Assembly (NCBI RefSeq): GCF_020176955.2
Contig: NZ_JAIUCZ020000001.1
Coordinates: 1,116,001-1,180,000, forward strand
Length of the DNA stretch: 64,000 bases
Source of the DNA: Nocardia sp. alder85J
Lineage (GTDB): Bacteria; Actinomycetota; Actinomycetes; Mycobacteriales; Mycobacteriaceae
Direction of reading: 5' to 3'
Shown: one piece after another, positions 39,755 through 47,522 of the stretch
How positions within the stretch are numbered: the first letter of the stretch is position 1
How the letters are laid out: every line of letters starts with the position of its first letter
Made by a program: the position numbers and the translations under genes
Notes under the pieces: model-generated
The model's database searches: none
The model's input: the letters and a program-made list of their open reading frames with translations, nothing else
Told to the model about the DNA's origin: nothing

Positions 39755-39784
39755 ATGAAAGCACACGCGCGGAGATGTGGTCAA
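39755..39784 (-). promoter_or_regulatory. Predicted promoter of the mce operon
   Basis: On the minus strand TTGACC (39784-39779) and TTTCAT (39760-39755) are 18 bp apart, a plausible sigma-70-type pair; the -10 is weak. Transcription would start near 39748, placing the palindrome at about +9 to +28. Confidence 0.4.
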
Positions 39785-39944
39785 GGTCACTTGGAGCCCT
39801 CGGAGTGGTGCGGGTCACTGGCAATCACCGTTTACATGACATGTGCAATCAATACGCAACCCGTCCTTTATCCGTAAACGCCCGGCTGCCGAATCGCGAT
39901 GAGACAGTGTGAAAATCATTCACCGCAGCGAGAGGCGGAACGCC

Positions 39945-40586
39945 ATGCGCATCGGTTCGCACACCCGGTCGGCACTGGCTCTGTGTGGCCTGGCGGTCGC
40001 GCTGATCGGCTGTAGCCCCGGTCCGGCCGCACCACAGGCCGGTTCCCCGGGCTCGGTGCCGGCGGCGACCGCGGGAGCGCCGGTGTCGGCGCCACCGGCC
40101 GCGCCGGGATCGGCGGGTTCGGCACCGAGCGCGGCGGGTTCGACACCGGTCGCCACCTCGGTCGCGCAGTCGCTCGGCCCGTGCGGCACCGGCGCGGTGA
40201 TCATCGGCGCCGAGCAGATGTCCCCGGCCACTCTGCATCGCGGCGTCCGGCTGACCTTCTCGCTCGTCGGGGCCGCCGCGCCGTGCGCGCTGACCGGCTA
40301 TCCGGGCGTCGACAGCGGTGCCGGTGGTCCGCTGCTGCACGCCACCCGCACCCCGCGCGGTTTCATGGGTGGCCTGCCCGCCGGTGACGACACCGCGCCG
40401 CCGGTCCGGCTGGATTCCGGCCATCTCGCCCACGCGATCGTCGAGGGCGTCGCCGTCGACGCCGCCGGCAACGGCTGCCCGCAGTACACCAGCCTGCTGG
40501 TCACCCCGCCCGACAGCACCGAGACCAGCACCCTCACCGTGCCGATCGACACCTGCGCACTCCAGGTCCACCCGGTCACCGGCTGA
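39945..40586 (+). CDS. DUF4232-domain lipoprotein
   Basis: A 213-residue exported lipoprotein. The signal LCGLAVALIGCSPG contains a good lipobox (LIGC, lipid Cys at about residue 24), followed by about 60 residues of Ala/Pro/Gly/Ser linker and a DUF4232 domain with paired cysteines (GPCGTG, APCALTGYPGV, NGCPQY, DTCALQV), likely disulphides. DUF4232 proteins are surface lipoproteins of unknown function common in actinobacteria. GAGAGGCGGAACGCC precedes ATG 39945. It is divergent from the mce operon, but there is no evidence of shared function. Confidence 0.9.
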   Translation: MRIGSHTRSALALCGLAVALIGCSPGPAAPQAGSPGSVPAATAGAPVSAPPAAPGSAGSAPSAAGSTPVATSVAQSLGPCGTGAVIIGAEQMSPATLHRGVRLTFSLVGAAAPCALTGYPGVDSGAGGPLLHATRTPRGFMGGLPAGDDTAPPVRLDSGHLAHAIVEGVAVDAAGNGCPQYTSLLVTPPDSTETSTLTVPIDTCALQVHPVTG

Positions 40587-40663
40587 TTTCCGCGGCGGCG
40601 AGCCGTGCCGTGGCCGGAAGCGGTCCCGCCACGGAGTGGGCATGGCACCGGTCCCGCTACCGG

Positions 40664-41113
40664 TCACCTCGCCGACGTCCGCCACGGCGGCGGTGGCCGG
40701 AGCGGTATTCGTGCGGCGACTCCCGTGGTGACCGTGTCGGCGCCGGACAGGATGCGATCGGCGTGACCGCTGTCGGCCAGCGCCGCGATGCTGTCCGGCA
40801 GCCGCCGATCGGTGCCGTGGTGGACCCGCGCCGGCCCGTCGAATTGCACGTACGCACCCGCTGCGGCAACCTACTGGTGAATTCGGCTGTCCGGGAACCG
40901 ATGCAGATGTCCGAGCACGACACTGCCCGGCGGCACCCCGTGCTCCGCGCACAACACCTCCAGCACGTCCAGCGCCGCCGTACCGGCCTCCGGATGGATG
41001 CCGATCGGCACGCCGGTGGCAGCGGCGGCCGCCAGTACGCGCCGGTCGAGGCGGCGCCGGAAGACCACTACGCGAACATGTTCGACCACTTCGCGGTGAT
41101 CGCGTGGTCGCAC
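40664..41113 (-). pseudogene. Phosphotriesterase-like protein remnant, interrupted by an in-frame stop
   Basis: In one reading frame the segment 41113-40664 encodes the C-terminal half of a phosphotriesterase-family metal hydrolase: ATGVPIGIHPEAGTAALDVL, SVVLGHLHRFPDS (metal-binding His), then VAAAGAYVQFDGPARV and ILSGADTV (usual Asp). A TAG at 40873-40871 interrupts it exactly where an E(L/V)AAAGAY-type sequence would continue, consistent with a GAG to TAG change. The N-terminal half with the HxH motif is missing; upstream sequence near 41060-41150 has no match. It is thus truncated and nonsense-mutated. The rest of the gap 40587-41150 shows no other feature. Confidence 0.75.
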
Positions 41114-41150
41114 GCCGCCGTGCTGGAGCCGACGGTGAACGACCGAGTAC

Positions 41151-42002
41151 TCATCGCCGATATGCCCCAGCGTCGGCGCCGAGGACGTTCAGCAGCGCCA
41201 GCGCCTCGGCGTCGGGGGAGCCCGGCGGGGCGCTGTAGAGGACGAGGTGCTGGTCGCGGTCCGGGAGGGTGAGGGCATCGCAGTCGACGGTGATCGGTCC
41301 GATCACCGGGTGCTGGAAGGTTTTCGTGAGCACCGCCGCGGGCTGTACGTCGTGCCGTTCCCAGAGCTCGGCGAATTCGGCACTGCCGGTGCGCAGTTCG
41401 CCGATCAGACCGGTCACTTCGGAGTCGGCCGGATAGCGTGCCAGGGCCGAACGCAGCTGCATCACCACGTGCTGCCGGAACGCCGCGACGTCGGAGACCC
41501 CGTACAGGGTGGAGCCGAGCCGGGCCGGGCCGAGGAAGGCCCGGCGGGCGAGATTGCGGTCCGCCGGGGCGATCTCGGCGAAATTCTCCATGAGCGCGGC
41601 CGCCAGATCGTTCCAGGCGAGCACCTCGAAGATCGCGGAGGTCACCATGGCGGCCGTCTGCGGCAGCCGCTCGAGCAGTGCCAGGATGCTGGGCCGGACC
41701 TCGCGCGGGTGCGATCCGGTGCGGCTCGGCGCGGTGCCCGCCAGGACGTGCAGGTGGTCGGATTCGGCGTCGGTGAGCCGCAGCGCACCCGCGATCCCGG
41801 CGAGGACCTCGGCTGACGGCCGTGGGGCGCGGCCCTGTTCGAGTCGCACGTAGTACTCCGTGGAGATGTGTGCGAGCACCGCGACCTCCTCGCGGCGCAG
41901 CCCGGGTGTCCGGCGGCGTGGGCCCGAGGGGAGGCCGACGTCCTCGGGCCGGAGCCGTTCGCGGCGGTTGCGGAGGAACGCTCCCAGTTCCTGCTTGTCC
42001 AT
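41151..42002 (-). CDS. XRE-type HTH regulator with MmyB-like ligand domain
   Basis: A 283-residue protein. An N-terminal HTH_XRE segment (about residues 5-80: LGAFLRNRRERLRPEDVGLP, GLRREEVAVLAHISTEYYVR, LEQGRAPRPSAEVLAGIA) is joined to a MmyB-like PAS-related domain (about 105-270) that binds fatty-acid-type ligands in other family members. The LRREEVA and YVRLEQG motifs are diagnostic. It is divergent from the SDR gene at 42089, 86 bp away; regulator/SDR pairs of this kind are widespread, and the SDR is the likely target. Start ATG 42002. Confidence 0.93.
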   Translation of the reverse strand: MDKQELGAFLRNRRERLRPEDVGLPSGPRRRTPGLRREEVAVLAHISTEYYVRLEQGRAPRPSAEVLAGIAGALRLTDAESDHLHVLAGTAPSRTGSHPREVRPSILALLERLPQTAAMVTSAIFEVLAWNDLAAALMENFAEIAPADRNLARRAFLGPARLGSTLYGVSDVAAFRQHVVMQLRSALARYPADSEVTGLIGELRTGSAEFAELWERHDVQPAAVLTKTFQHPVIGPITVDCDALTLPDRDQHLVLYSAPPGSPDAEALALLNVLGADAGAYRR

Positions 42003-42088
42003 ACTCCGAGTGTGCCCCTCGGGTGGGCCCGGATCCTGGTACCGGTTGTGCCTGAATCCGGTGCGGCGATCCGCCCGACACTGGCGTC

Positions 42089-42871
42089 ATGACCCAGACC
42101 ATCGAATATCCGTCCATCGGCCTGCTCACCGGCAAGGTCGTGCTCGTCACCGGAGCCAGCCGGGGGATCGGGGCGGCCGCGGCGCGGCTGTTCGCCCGGG
42201 AGGGCGCGGCCGTCGTGCTCGCCGCCCGCGGCAGAGACGCGCTGGACCACCTGGTGAGCGAGATCCGTGCCGCCGGCGGCGTGGCCGACGCCGTCACCTT
42301 GGACCTGGCCGAGCGCGCGGACATCCGCGCGGCCGTCGACCGCGTCGAGCAGGTGCACGGACGGCTCGACGGCGCCTTCAACAACGGTGCGGTGATCCAG
42401 CAGCCCGGCCCGCTCGACACCACCAGCGACGAGGATATCGACCGGCAGTTCGCCGTGAACTTCCGCGCGCACTGGACCGCCATGACTGCCGAGGCCGCCC
42501 TCATGCGGCGGCACGGCGGCGGAGCGATCGTCAACACCTCGAGCATCGGCAGCCGCCGCGCGAATCCGCGGCTGCCCGCCTACGGTGCGATGAAGCGCGC
42601 GCTGAACAGCATCACCGAAACCGCGGCGGTGAGCTGGGCCGCCGACCGTATCCGGGTGAACGGGATCACCCCGGGCGGTACCGCCACCGAGATGATCGAG
42701 GAATGGGAGGCGGCGACTCCCGGCATCGTCGCCCATCTGACGACGTTGATCCCGCTGGGCCGGATGGCCGAACCGCGCGAGGTCGCCGAGGCGGCCGCCT
42801 GGCTGCTCAGCGATCGCGCCTCGATGGTCACCGGCGCCATCATACCGGTCGACGGCGGCGCCGGAGCCTGA
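42089..42871 (+). CDS. Classical SDR-family oxidoreductase
   Basis: A 260-residue classical short-chain dehydrogenase: nucleotide motif TGASRGIG (from residue 20), the NNGA strand-4 motif (FNNGAVIQQ), catalytic Ser in NTSSIGS and the YxxxK pair in AYGAMKRAL. The end is ITGAIIPVDGGAGA. It uses NAD(P)H to interconvert alcohols and ketones; the substrate is unknown. It is divergent from the MmyB-type regulator. The 137 bp after its stop (42872-43008) hold nothing recognisable. Confidence 0.94.
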   Translation: MTQTIEYPSIGLLTGKVVLVTGASRGIGAAAARLFAREGAAVVLAARGRDALDHLVSEIRAAGGVADAVTLDLAERADIRAAVDRVEQVHGRLDGAFNNGAVIQQPGPLDTTSDEDIDRQFAVNFRAHWTAMTAEAALMRRHGGGAIVNTSSIGSRRANPRLPAYGAMKRALNSITETAAVSWAADRIRVNGITPGGTATEMIEEWEAATPGIVAHLTTLIPLGRMAEPREVAEAAAWLLSDRASMVTGAIIPVDGGAGA

Positions 42872-43008
42872 AACATGCTGTGCCGCAGTACTGTTCGCCA
42901 GGTCGGCGCGTTCGGGCCCGGTGAGGTGATCGACGGCCCGGCGGGCGATGCCGTCCGGTCGTCGGCCATGCGTACAGTGCAACGCCGCGGTCGTTACCCA
43001 CTGCCGGG

Positions 43009-43389
43009 TCAGGACTCGGCGGCGACCGGTTCGACGAAGGTCCACAATCGGGTGATCCGGCCGTCGGCGACGGTGGCGACATCGGTGCCGCGCACCCGCG
43101 CCACGTCGTCGGCGGTCCGCAGTTCCCAGTCCAGGCGGCCGAGATCGCCGACGGACGAGGGTGCGCCCGCCGCCGCGAAGTGCAGTTGCGGAAATGCGGT
43201 GAGCACCCGTTCGGCGGCGGCATCGATGGCGACGTGGCCGACGACCGACCCGTCGTGGTCGACGAACCGTGCGTCCGGGGCGAACAGCTCGGCGATCACC
43301 GCGCGCCGGGTGCTGCGGTCGCGCTGATCGAACACGTCGAGCAGATTGCGGTGCAGCAGGTCGCCGATCAGCGTGCCGTCCGTGGTCAC
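43009..43389 (-). CDS. SnoaL-like/NTF2-fold protein
   Basis: A 126-residue single-domain protein of the NTF2/SnoaL fold: LLDVFDQRDRSTRRAVIAEL, LFAPDARFVDHDGSVVGHVA, then FAAAGAPSSV and GTDVATVADGRITRLWTFVE. Members act as small isomerases, cyclases or binding proteins; the His/Asp pair is in DARFVDHDG. GTG 43389 is preferred to the ATG two codons before, because GGAGG is then seven bases upstream and the GTGA overlaps the TetR stop by four bases, showing coupling. It is made with the TetR repressor. Confidence 0.88.
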   Translation of the reverse strand: MTTDGTLIGDLLHRNLLDVFDQRDRSTRRAVIAELFAPDARFVDHDGSVVGHVAIDAAAERVLTAFPQLHFAAAGAPSSVGDLGRLDWELRTADDVARVRGTDVATVADGRITRLWTFVEPVAAES

Positions 43390-43994
43390 GGGCATTCCTC
43401 CGGTTTCGGGTGGTCGGCGGCGAGCACTGTGATCGCCGTCTCGGCGATCGCCCGCAGCGCGGGTTCGGATCGGCCGGCGCGGCCGAGCGCCTCGATCCCG
43501 CGCAGGACGGTGAGCAACAGCGCGCCACCCTCCTGCGGATCGAGGTCGCCGCGCGCGTCCCCGGCGGTCTGGGCGGCACGGAAGCAGCCGGTCAGGGCCT
43601 GTTCGTAGGTGTCGTAGGCGGCAGCCGAGATCCGGGCCACGTCCGGATCCTGGTCGGCGAGTTCCGCGGTGGCCTTGGCCAGCAGGCAGCCGCGGCGGGA
43701 GGCGGCGGGATCGGCGGTCTTCGACCGCAGGTGGCGGCCCAGCCGCTCGTACGCCTCGTCGTCGGCACCGGCCAACTGGTCGCGGACCGCGGCCATCTCC
43801 TCGTCGCAATACTGGCCGAAGGCACTCAGGAACAGACCGTGTTTGTCGCCGAACGCACCGTAGAGGCTGCTGCGGCGCAGTCCGGTCGCGGCGGTGAGCT
43901 GTTCGACGGAGGTCGCCGTATATCCGTGATCGTGGAACGCCTCGCGGGCGCGCCGCGCCACCAGCGCTTCGTCGAAGGTTCTCGGTCTGGCCAC
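43386..43994 (-). CDS. TetR-family repressor
   Basis: A 202-residue protein. HTH core at about residues 8-50: ALVARRAREAFHDHGYTATSV, LTAATGLRRSSLYGAFGDKHG. A C-terminal helical domain contains CLLAKATAELADQDPDVAR. GTG 43994 is used because a -10-like TATGCT on the minus strand (44007-44002) ends seven bases before it and covers the in-frame ATG at 44006, implying leaderless translation. It is divergent from the SDR at 44086 and shares with it a 14-bp near-perfect inverted repeat, so it probably represses that gene and its own SnoaL-containing operon. Confidence 0.92.
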   Translation of the reverse strand: MARPRTFDEALVARRAREAFHDHGYTATSVEQLTAATGLRRSSLYGAFGDKHGLFLSAFGQYCDEEMAAVRDQLAGADDEAYERLGRHLRSKTADPAASRRGCLLAKATAELADQDPDVARISAAAYDTYEQALTGCFRAAQTAGDARGDLDPQEGGALLLTVLRGIEALGRAGRSEPALRAIAETAITVLAADHPKPEECP

Positions 43995-44015
43995 GTGGTC
44001 GAGCATACACAGTTT

Positions 44016-44065
44016 CGGAATGATCGTTCTGATACTCTGGGCCGAGTTCGGGAACAATCATTCCG
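44016..44065. promoter_or_regulatory. Inverted repeat operator between TetR and SDR genes
   Basis: CGGAATGATCGTTC (44016-44029) and GAACAATCATTCCG (44052-44065) are inverted copies with one mismatch over 14 bp, 22 bp apart. Each arm resembles a TetR half site of the GGAATGA..GTTC type. They flank the SDR promoter, with a -10-like GATACT at 44031-44036. Confidence 0.75.
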
Positions 44066-44085
44066 TAATCGGCGAGGAGTGCATC

Positions 44086-44835
44086 ATGAGCGGAACGCTC
44101 GACGGGAAGGTCGCCGTCGTCACCGGCGCGACCAGCGGGATCGGCCTCGCCATCGCGCAGCGGTTCGCCGCCGAGGGCGCGACCTTGTTCATCACCGGCC
44201 GACGGCCGGACGCACTGGAGGCCGCGGTCGCGCAGATCGAGGGCGAGGTGATCGGCGTGCGCGCGGACGCCGCGAGCGTGGCCGATCTCGACACCCTCTT
44301 CGCGACCGTGCGCGAGCGCGCCGGCCGCATCGACGCGCTGGTCGCCAACGCGGGCGGCGGGTCCTTCCTGCCGCTGGGGCAGATCACCGAGAAGCACTAC
44401 GACGAGACCTTCGACGCCAACGTCAAGGGCACGCTGTTCACCGTGCAGGGCGCGCTGCCGCTGCTCACCGACGGCGCCTCGGTGGTGCTGATGAGTTCCA
44501 CGACCTCGGTGCTGGGCGGCAAGGCCTTCAGCGTCTACGCCGCATCCAAGGCCGCCGTCCGCAACTTCGCCCGCAGCTGGGCGCTGGATCTCGCCGACCG
44601 CCACATCCGCGTCAACGCGCTGTCGCCGGGACCGACGCGGACACCGGGCCTGCTCGGCCTCGTCCCGGACGATCAGCACTCGGGGCTGCTGGATTCCCTG
44701 GCCGGTGACGTGCCGCTCGGCCGGGTCGCCGACCCGGCCGAAATCGCCGGTGCCGCACTGTTTCTCGTCTCGCCCGATGCCAGCTTCGTGAACGGCACCG
44801 AACTCTTCGCCGACGGCGGGCAGGCGCAGGTGTGA
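44086..44835 (+). CDS. Classical SDR-family oxidoreductase
   Basis: A 249-residue classical SDR: TGATSGIG near residue 14, ANAGG motif, Ser in MSSTTSV, and YxxxK in VYAASKAAV. The terminus is FVNGTELFADGGQAQV. It follows the standard length and likely reduces or oxidises a small carbonyl compound with NAD(P)(H). GCGAGGAGTGCATC precedes ATG 44086. Divergent from and probably repressed by the TetR protein at 43994. Its end is 3 bp from the isochorismatase remnant. Confidence 0.95.
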   Translation: MSGTLDGKVAVVTGATSGIGLAIAQRFAAEGATLFITGRRPDALEAAVAQIEGEVIGVRADAASVADLDTLFATVRERAGRIDALVANAGGGSFLPLGQITEKHYDETFDANVKGTLFTVQGALPLLTDGASVVLMSSTTSVLGGKAFSVYAASKAAVRNFARSWALDLADRHIRVNALSPGPTRTPGLLGLVPDDQHSGLLDSLAGDVPLGRVADPAEIAGAALFLVSPDASFVNGTELFADGGQAQV

Positions 44836-44838
44836 TCG

Positions 44839-45000
44839 TCAGACGCCGAGGCCGGCGGCCCATTCGGCGCCGGTGAGCACGTCGCCGCGACGGGCGGAGG
44901 TCCGGGTGGTCAGCAGGTGGTGCAATTCCGGATCCGGGTCGGCGCAGGCATCGGACAGCACGGTCAGGCCGTAGTCGATCGACTTTCCGTGCGGCTTCTC
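44839..45000 (-). pseudogene. Isochorismatase-family remnant, C-terminal fragment
   Basis: Reading the minus strand to a TGA at 44841-44839 gives YGLTVLSDACADPDPELHHL, then LTTRTSARRGDVLTGAEWAAGLGV, a close match to the C-terminal strand and helix of isochorismatase/nicotinamidase-type hydrolases (which end with a VVEDACA-like motif and AEW). The catalytic Asp-Lys-Cys portion is absent; the fragment abuts the end of the glycosyltransferase gene. It is a deletion remnant. Confidence 0.6.
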
Positions 45001-45025
45001 GCCGGTGAGTGGACTGCGGAGCAGC

Positions 45026-46534
45026 TCAGCCGAGGTGACGTAGATCCGGCCAGAGCTGGGCCCAGGTGCCGTGCGGTGCGCGGCACAGGTAGATCGCGGC
45101 GTGCCGGGAGGTTTCCTGGTCGGTCAGCCCGTGCGGCAACGTGATCGGCGCGACCGTCGTGACATCCGACCAGAAACGGTGCAGGTACGCGGTATTCCAC
45201 TGGCCCACACACAGCACCGTGTCCGGGGTGCCCGGCGGGGGTCCCCACAGCAGGTAGTTGTTGTGCGCGCTGTACACCGGATTGTGCAGCCCGCGACCGG
45301 GACCGAGGATGGTCAGCGCCCCGGCCTCCCCGTAGTTGCTGGTGAAGATCGGTGTCCCGGAAGGGAATCCGGCCGCGGCGCGGATCACCTGATCGGTGTA
45401 TCCGGGCCAGCCGTAGGTCTCCATCGGCTCCGGATCGACCGCGCGCAGGGCACTCGACACCGCCGGGGTGAGCGTCGGCAGGCCGATCAGTACCGCGGCC
45501 AGACCGCACGCCACCATCGCCACCGGCCACGCGACCCGGTTGTCCGCGTGCTCCTCCGCCCGCACGGCCCCGGCCGCGAACAGCCCGATCAGCACCGGTG
45601 CGACGTAGTAGCTCTTCCCGCCCCCGGCGGTGAAGAGGACCACCGCCACCACCGCGACCACCAGCAGCCAGCGATGTTCTCGCCCGGCCGCCGAGCCGAG
45701 CCGGCGCACCCCGGCCACCCACAGCACCACCAGCGGCGGTCCGGCCAGCAGCAACAGCGTCAGCGGCAGCTGGGCCAGCGCGCCGGGCACGCCGCCCTGC
45801 TGCGCGGACAACACCTGTGCCATGTGCAGATTCGCCCACTGGTGCCGGGCGTCCCACACCAGATTCGGCGCGAGGATCAGCGCTGCGAGCCCACCGGCCA
45901 GCCACGGCCCCGGCGTCCGCAACACCTCGCGCCGATAGATCGCCAGTCCGGCGAGCACCCCCAGCAGCAGCACCGCCAGCGTGCTCTTGTTCTGGAGACC
46001 GATCCCCGCGACCACCCCGGCGGCCAGCCATGCTCCGACCGTGCCCCGGCGCAGCGCCCTTGCGACCAGTACCAGCACCGCCGCCCAGGCCAGCTGGTCC
46101 AGCACCGTGGTGCCGAACAGCAGTGAGGCCGCGACGAACACCGGCGAGGCCGCGACCGCCCCGGCGGCCAGTACCTGCGCCCGCCGCCGGCCGCCGAACT
46201 CCGCGGCCAGGACCGCCGCCAGCAGCACACATCCGACCTGCGCCGCGATGGCGAGCACCCGTAGCGGCAGCATGCCGCCGGGCAGTGCGGCCGCCGCACG
46301 GGCCAGCAGCGGGGCCAGCGGCGGCTGATCGACATAGCCCCAATCGGGATGCCGTCCGCAGATCACGTAGTAGAACTCGTCCCGGTGCCAGCCGAATCGG
46401 GTGGCCACCGCCAGATGGACGACACCCACCACCGCGGCCACCAGCGCCACCGCTCGCCAGTGCAGCGGTGCGGGGATGCGCTCCTGCCGCTCGCGCCGTT
46501 CCGTATCAGTTTCCGGGAGTTCGGGTTTCGTCAT
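45026..46534 (-). CDS. GT39/ArnT-like membrane glycosyltransferase
   Basis: A 502-residue membrane protein with about ten to twelve hydrophobic segments. The first extracytoplasmic loop has the GT-C motif WHRDEFYY followed by DWGYVDQPPLAPLLAR, which carries the Asp-Glu pair used by dolichyl/polyprenyl-phosphate-sugar transferases of the PMT_2 type. The C-terminal soluble part (from about residue 370) includes FTSNYGEAGAL and YSAHNNYLLWG. It is predicted to transfer a sugar from a polyprenyl phosphate to a protein or envelope lipid on the outer face. ATG 46534 is taken as start. No linked donor-synthesis gene is nearby. Confidence 0.88.
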   Translation of the reverse strand: MTKPELPETDTERRERQERIPAPLHWRAVALVAAVVGVVHLAVATRFGWHRDEFYYVICGRHPDWGYVDQPPLAPLLARAAAALPGGMLPLRVLAIAAQVGCVLLAAVLAAEFGGRRRAQVLAAGAVAASPVFVAASLLFGTTVLDQLAWAAVLVLVARALRRGTVGAWLAAGVVAGIGLQNKSTLAVLLLGVLAGLAIYRREVLRTPGPWLAGGLAALILAPNLVWDARHQWANLHMAQVLSAQQGGVPGALAQLPLTLLLLAGPPLVVLWVAGVRRLGSAAGREHRWLLVVAVVAVVLFTAGGGKSYYVAPVLIGLFAAGAVRAEEHADNRVAWPVAMVACGLAAVLIGLPTLTPAVSSALRAVDPEPMETYGWPGYTDQVIRAAAGFPSGTPIFTSNYGEAGALTILGPGRGLHNPVYSAHNNYLLWGPPPGTPDTVLCVGQWNTAYLHRFWSDVTTVAPITLPHGLTDQETSRHAAIYLCRAPHGTWAQLWPDLRHLG

Positions 46535-46819
46535 CGAGCCGACACCCCGCGGCGGCGATTCGCCGCGCATTCCGACGCCGCTGTGGAGCGGGCCACTACC
46601 CGCCCGTGCATGATCCGACCGTAGATCCGCCGGGGCGGGCAGGTCAATCGGGAAGCCGGTCCGGCCGTGGGAACATCGGGCCGCGCTGCCCGGCTCGCCC
46701 GGCGAGCCTGCGACGAGGGTCGCTCGCGGGCGGTCCGGGCTGCGATGGCCGCCACCGCCATCGCCTCGGCCGGCTGCCATGACCTGCGGTTGCTCGGCGG
46801 GCAGCGCTCCCGGAATGCC

Positions 46820-47452
46820 CTACAGCTGGGGCGGCCACTGCGGTGGGGGCGGTGTCCCCGGCGGCTGATAGCCGGGCTGCGGAAACTGCTGTGGTGCCGG
46901 ATACGGTTGCGGGGCAGCGTAATTCGATGGATAGCTGGGCGCCTGCTGCCACAGCGGGGCGGGCGCGGGCGCCGAAGGGGGCTTCGCCGCGGGCAGGGCC
47001 AGCACCACGACGGCGACCAGGCCGACGATCGTCGCGGGGATGAACAGCCACTGCCCGTCGCGCGAGAACGCCTGGTACTCCGGATATTGCAGCGTGTTGA
47101 TCACACTCGAACCCGATTGCAGGAATACCGCGCCGGCGCCGACCGCGGCGAGCGTGCGCCCGGTGGCGGCCGCGGGCCGGACCGCCACCAACACCGCGCC
47201 GATCAGGCCGAACGCGACGGTGAGGGCGACCGGCAGCAGGTACCAGTCGACGTTGTGGGCGCCGATCAGGTACCAGATCGCCTGCACGGCATAGAGCACC
47301 GCGGCCAGGCCGACCGTGATCGCACCCAGCACGGCGCGGGGATCCCCCGGGTTCGCACCCGGGACCGGATGTCCCGGCATCGGATATCCGGGTGTCGACG
47401 ACCACGGCTGCCCCGGATTGTGGGGCGGCCCTGGCGGATACGGGTAGACCAT
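46820..47452 (-). CDS. Pro-rich membrane protein of unknown function
   Basis: A 210-residue protein. N- and C-terminal regions are Pro/Tyr/Gln/Gly-rich (YPPGPPHNPGQPWSS; PPGTPPPPQWPPQL), flanking four hydrophobic segments (for example VLGAITVGLAAVLYAVQAIWYL and WLFIPATIVGLVAVVVLAL). No enzymatic motif is seen. Pro/Tyr-rich tails of this kind are common in actinobacterial membrane proteins that interact with cytoskeletal or cell-wall factors. ATG 47452 has GAGGAG eight bases upstream; a GTG two codons earlier is too close to it. Confidence 0.75.
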   Translation of the reverse strand: MVYPYPPGPPHNPGQPWSSTPGYPMPGHPVPGANPGDPRAVLGAITVGLAAVLYAVQAIWYLIGAHNVDWYLLPVALTVAFGLIGAVLVAVRPAAATGRTLAAVGAGAVFLQSGSSVINTLQYPEYQAFSRDGQWLFIPATIVGLVAVVVLALPAAKPPSAPAPAPLWQQAPSYPSNYAAPQPYPAPQQFPQPGYQPPGTPPPPQWPPQL

Positions 47453-47522
47453 CGGCACGGCTCCTCGCTGGGGGATCTCTCCGATGGTAGAGGTCGCGGA
47501 GAACGACTGTGCGGCAAGCGAG

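Noticed and set aside
41041..41110. Plus-strand segment reading EDHYANMFDHFAVIAW
   Set aside because: It looks briefly like an oxidoreductase motif, but the frame is not open on either side and the minus-strand phosphotriesterase match is better.
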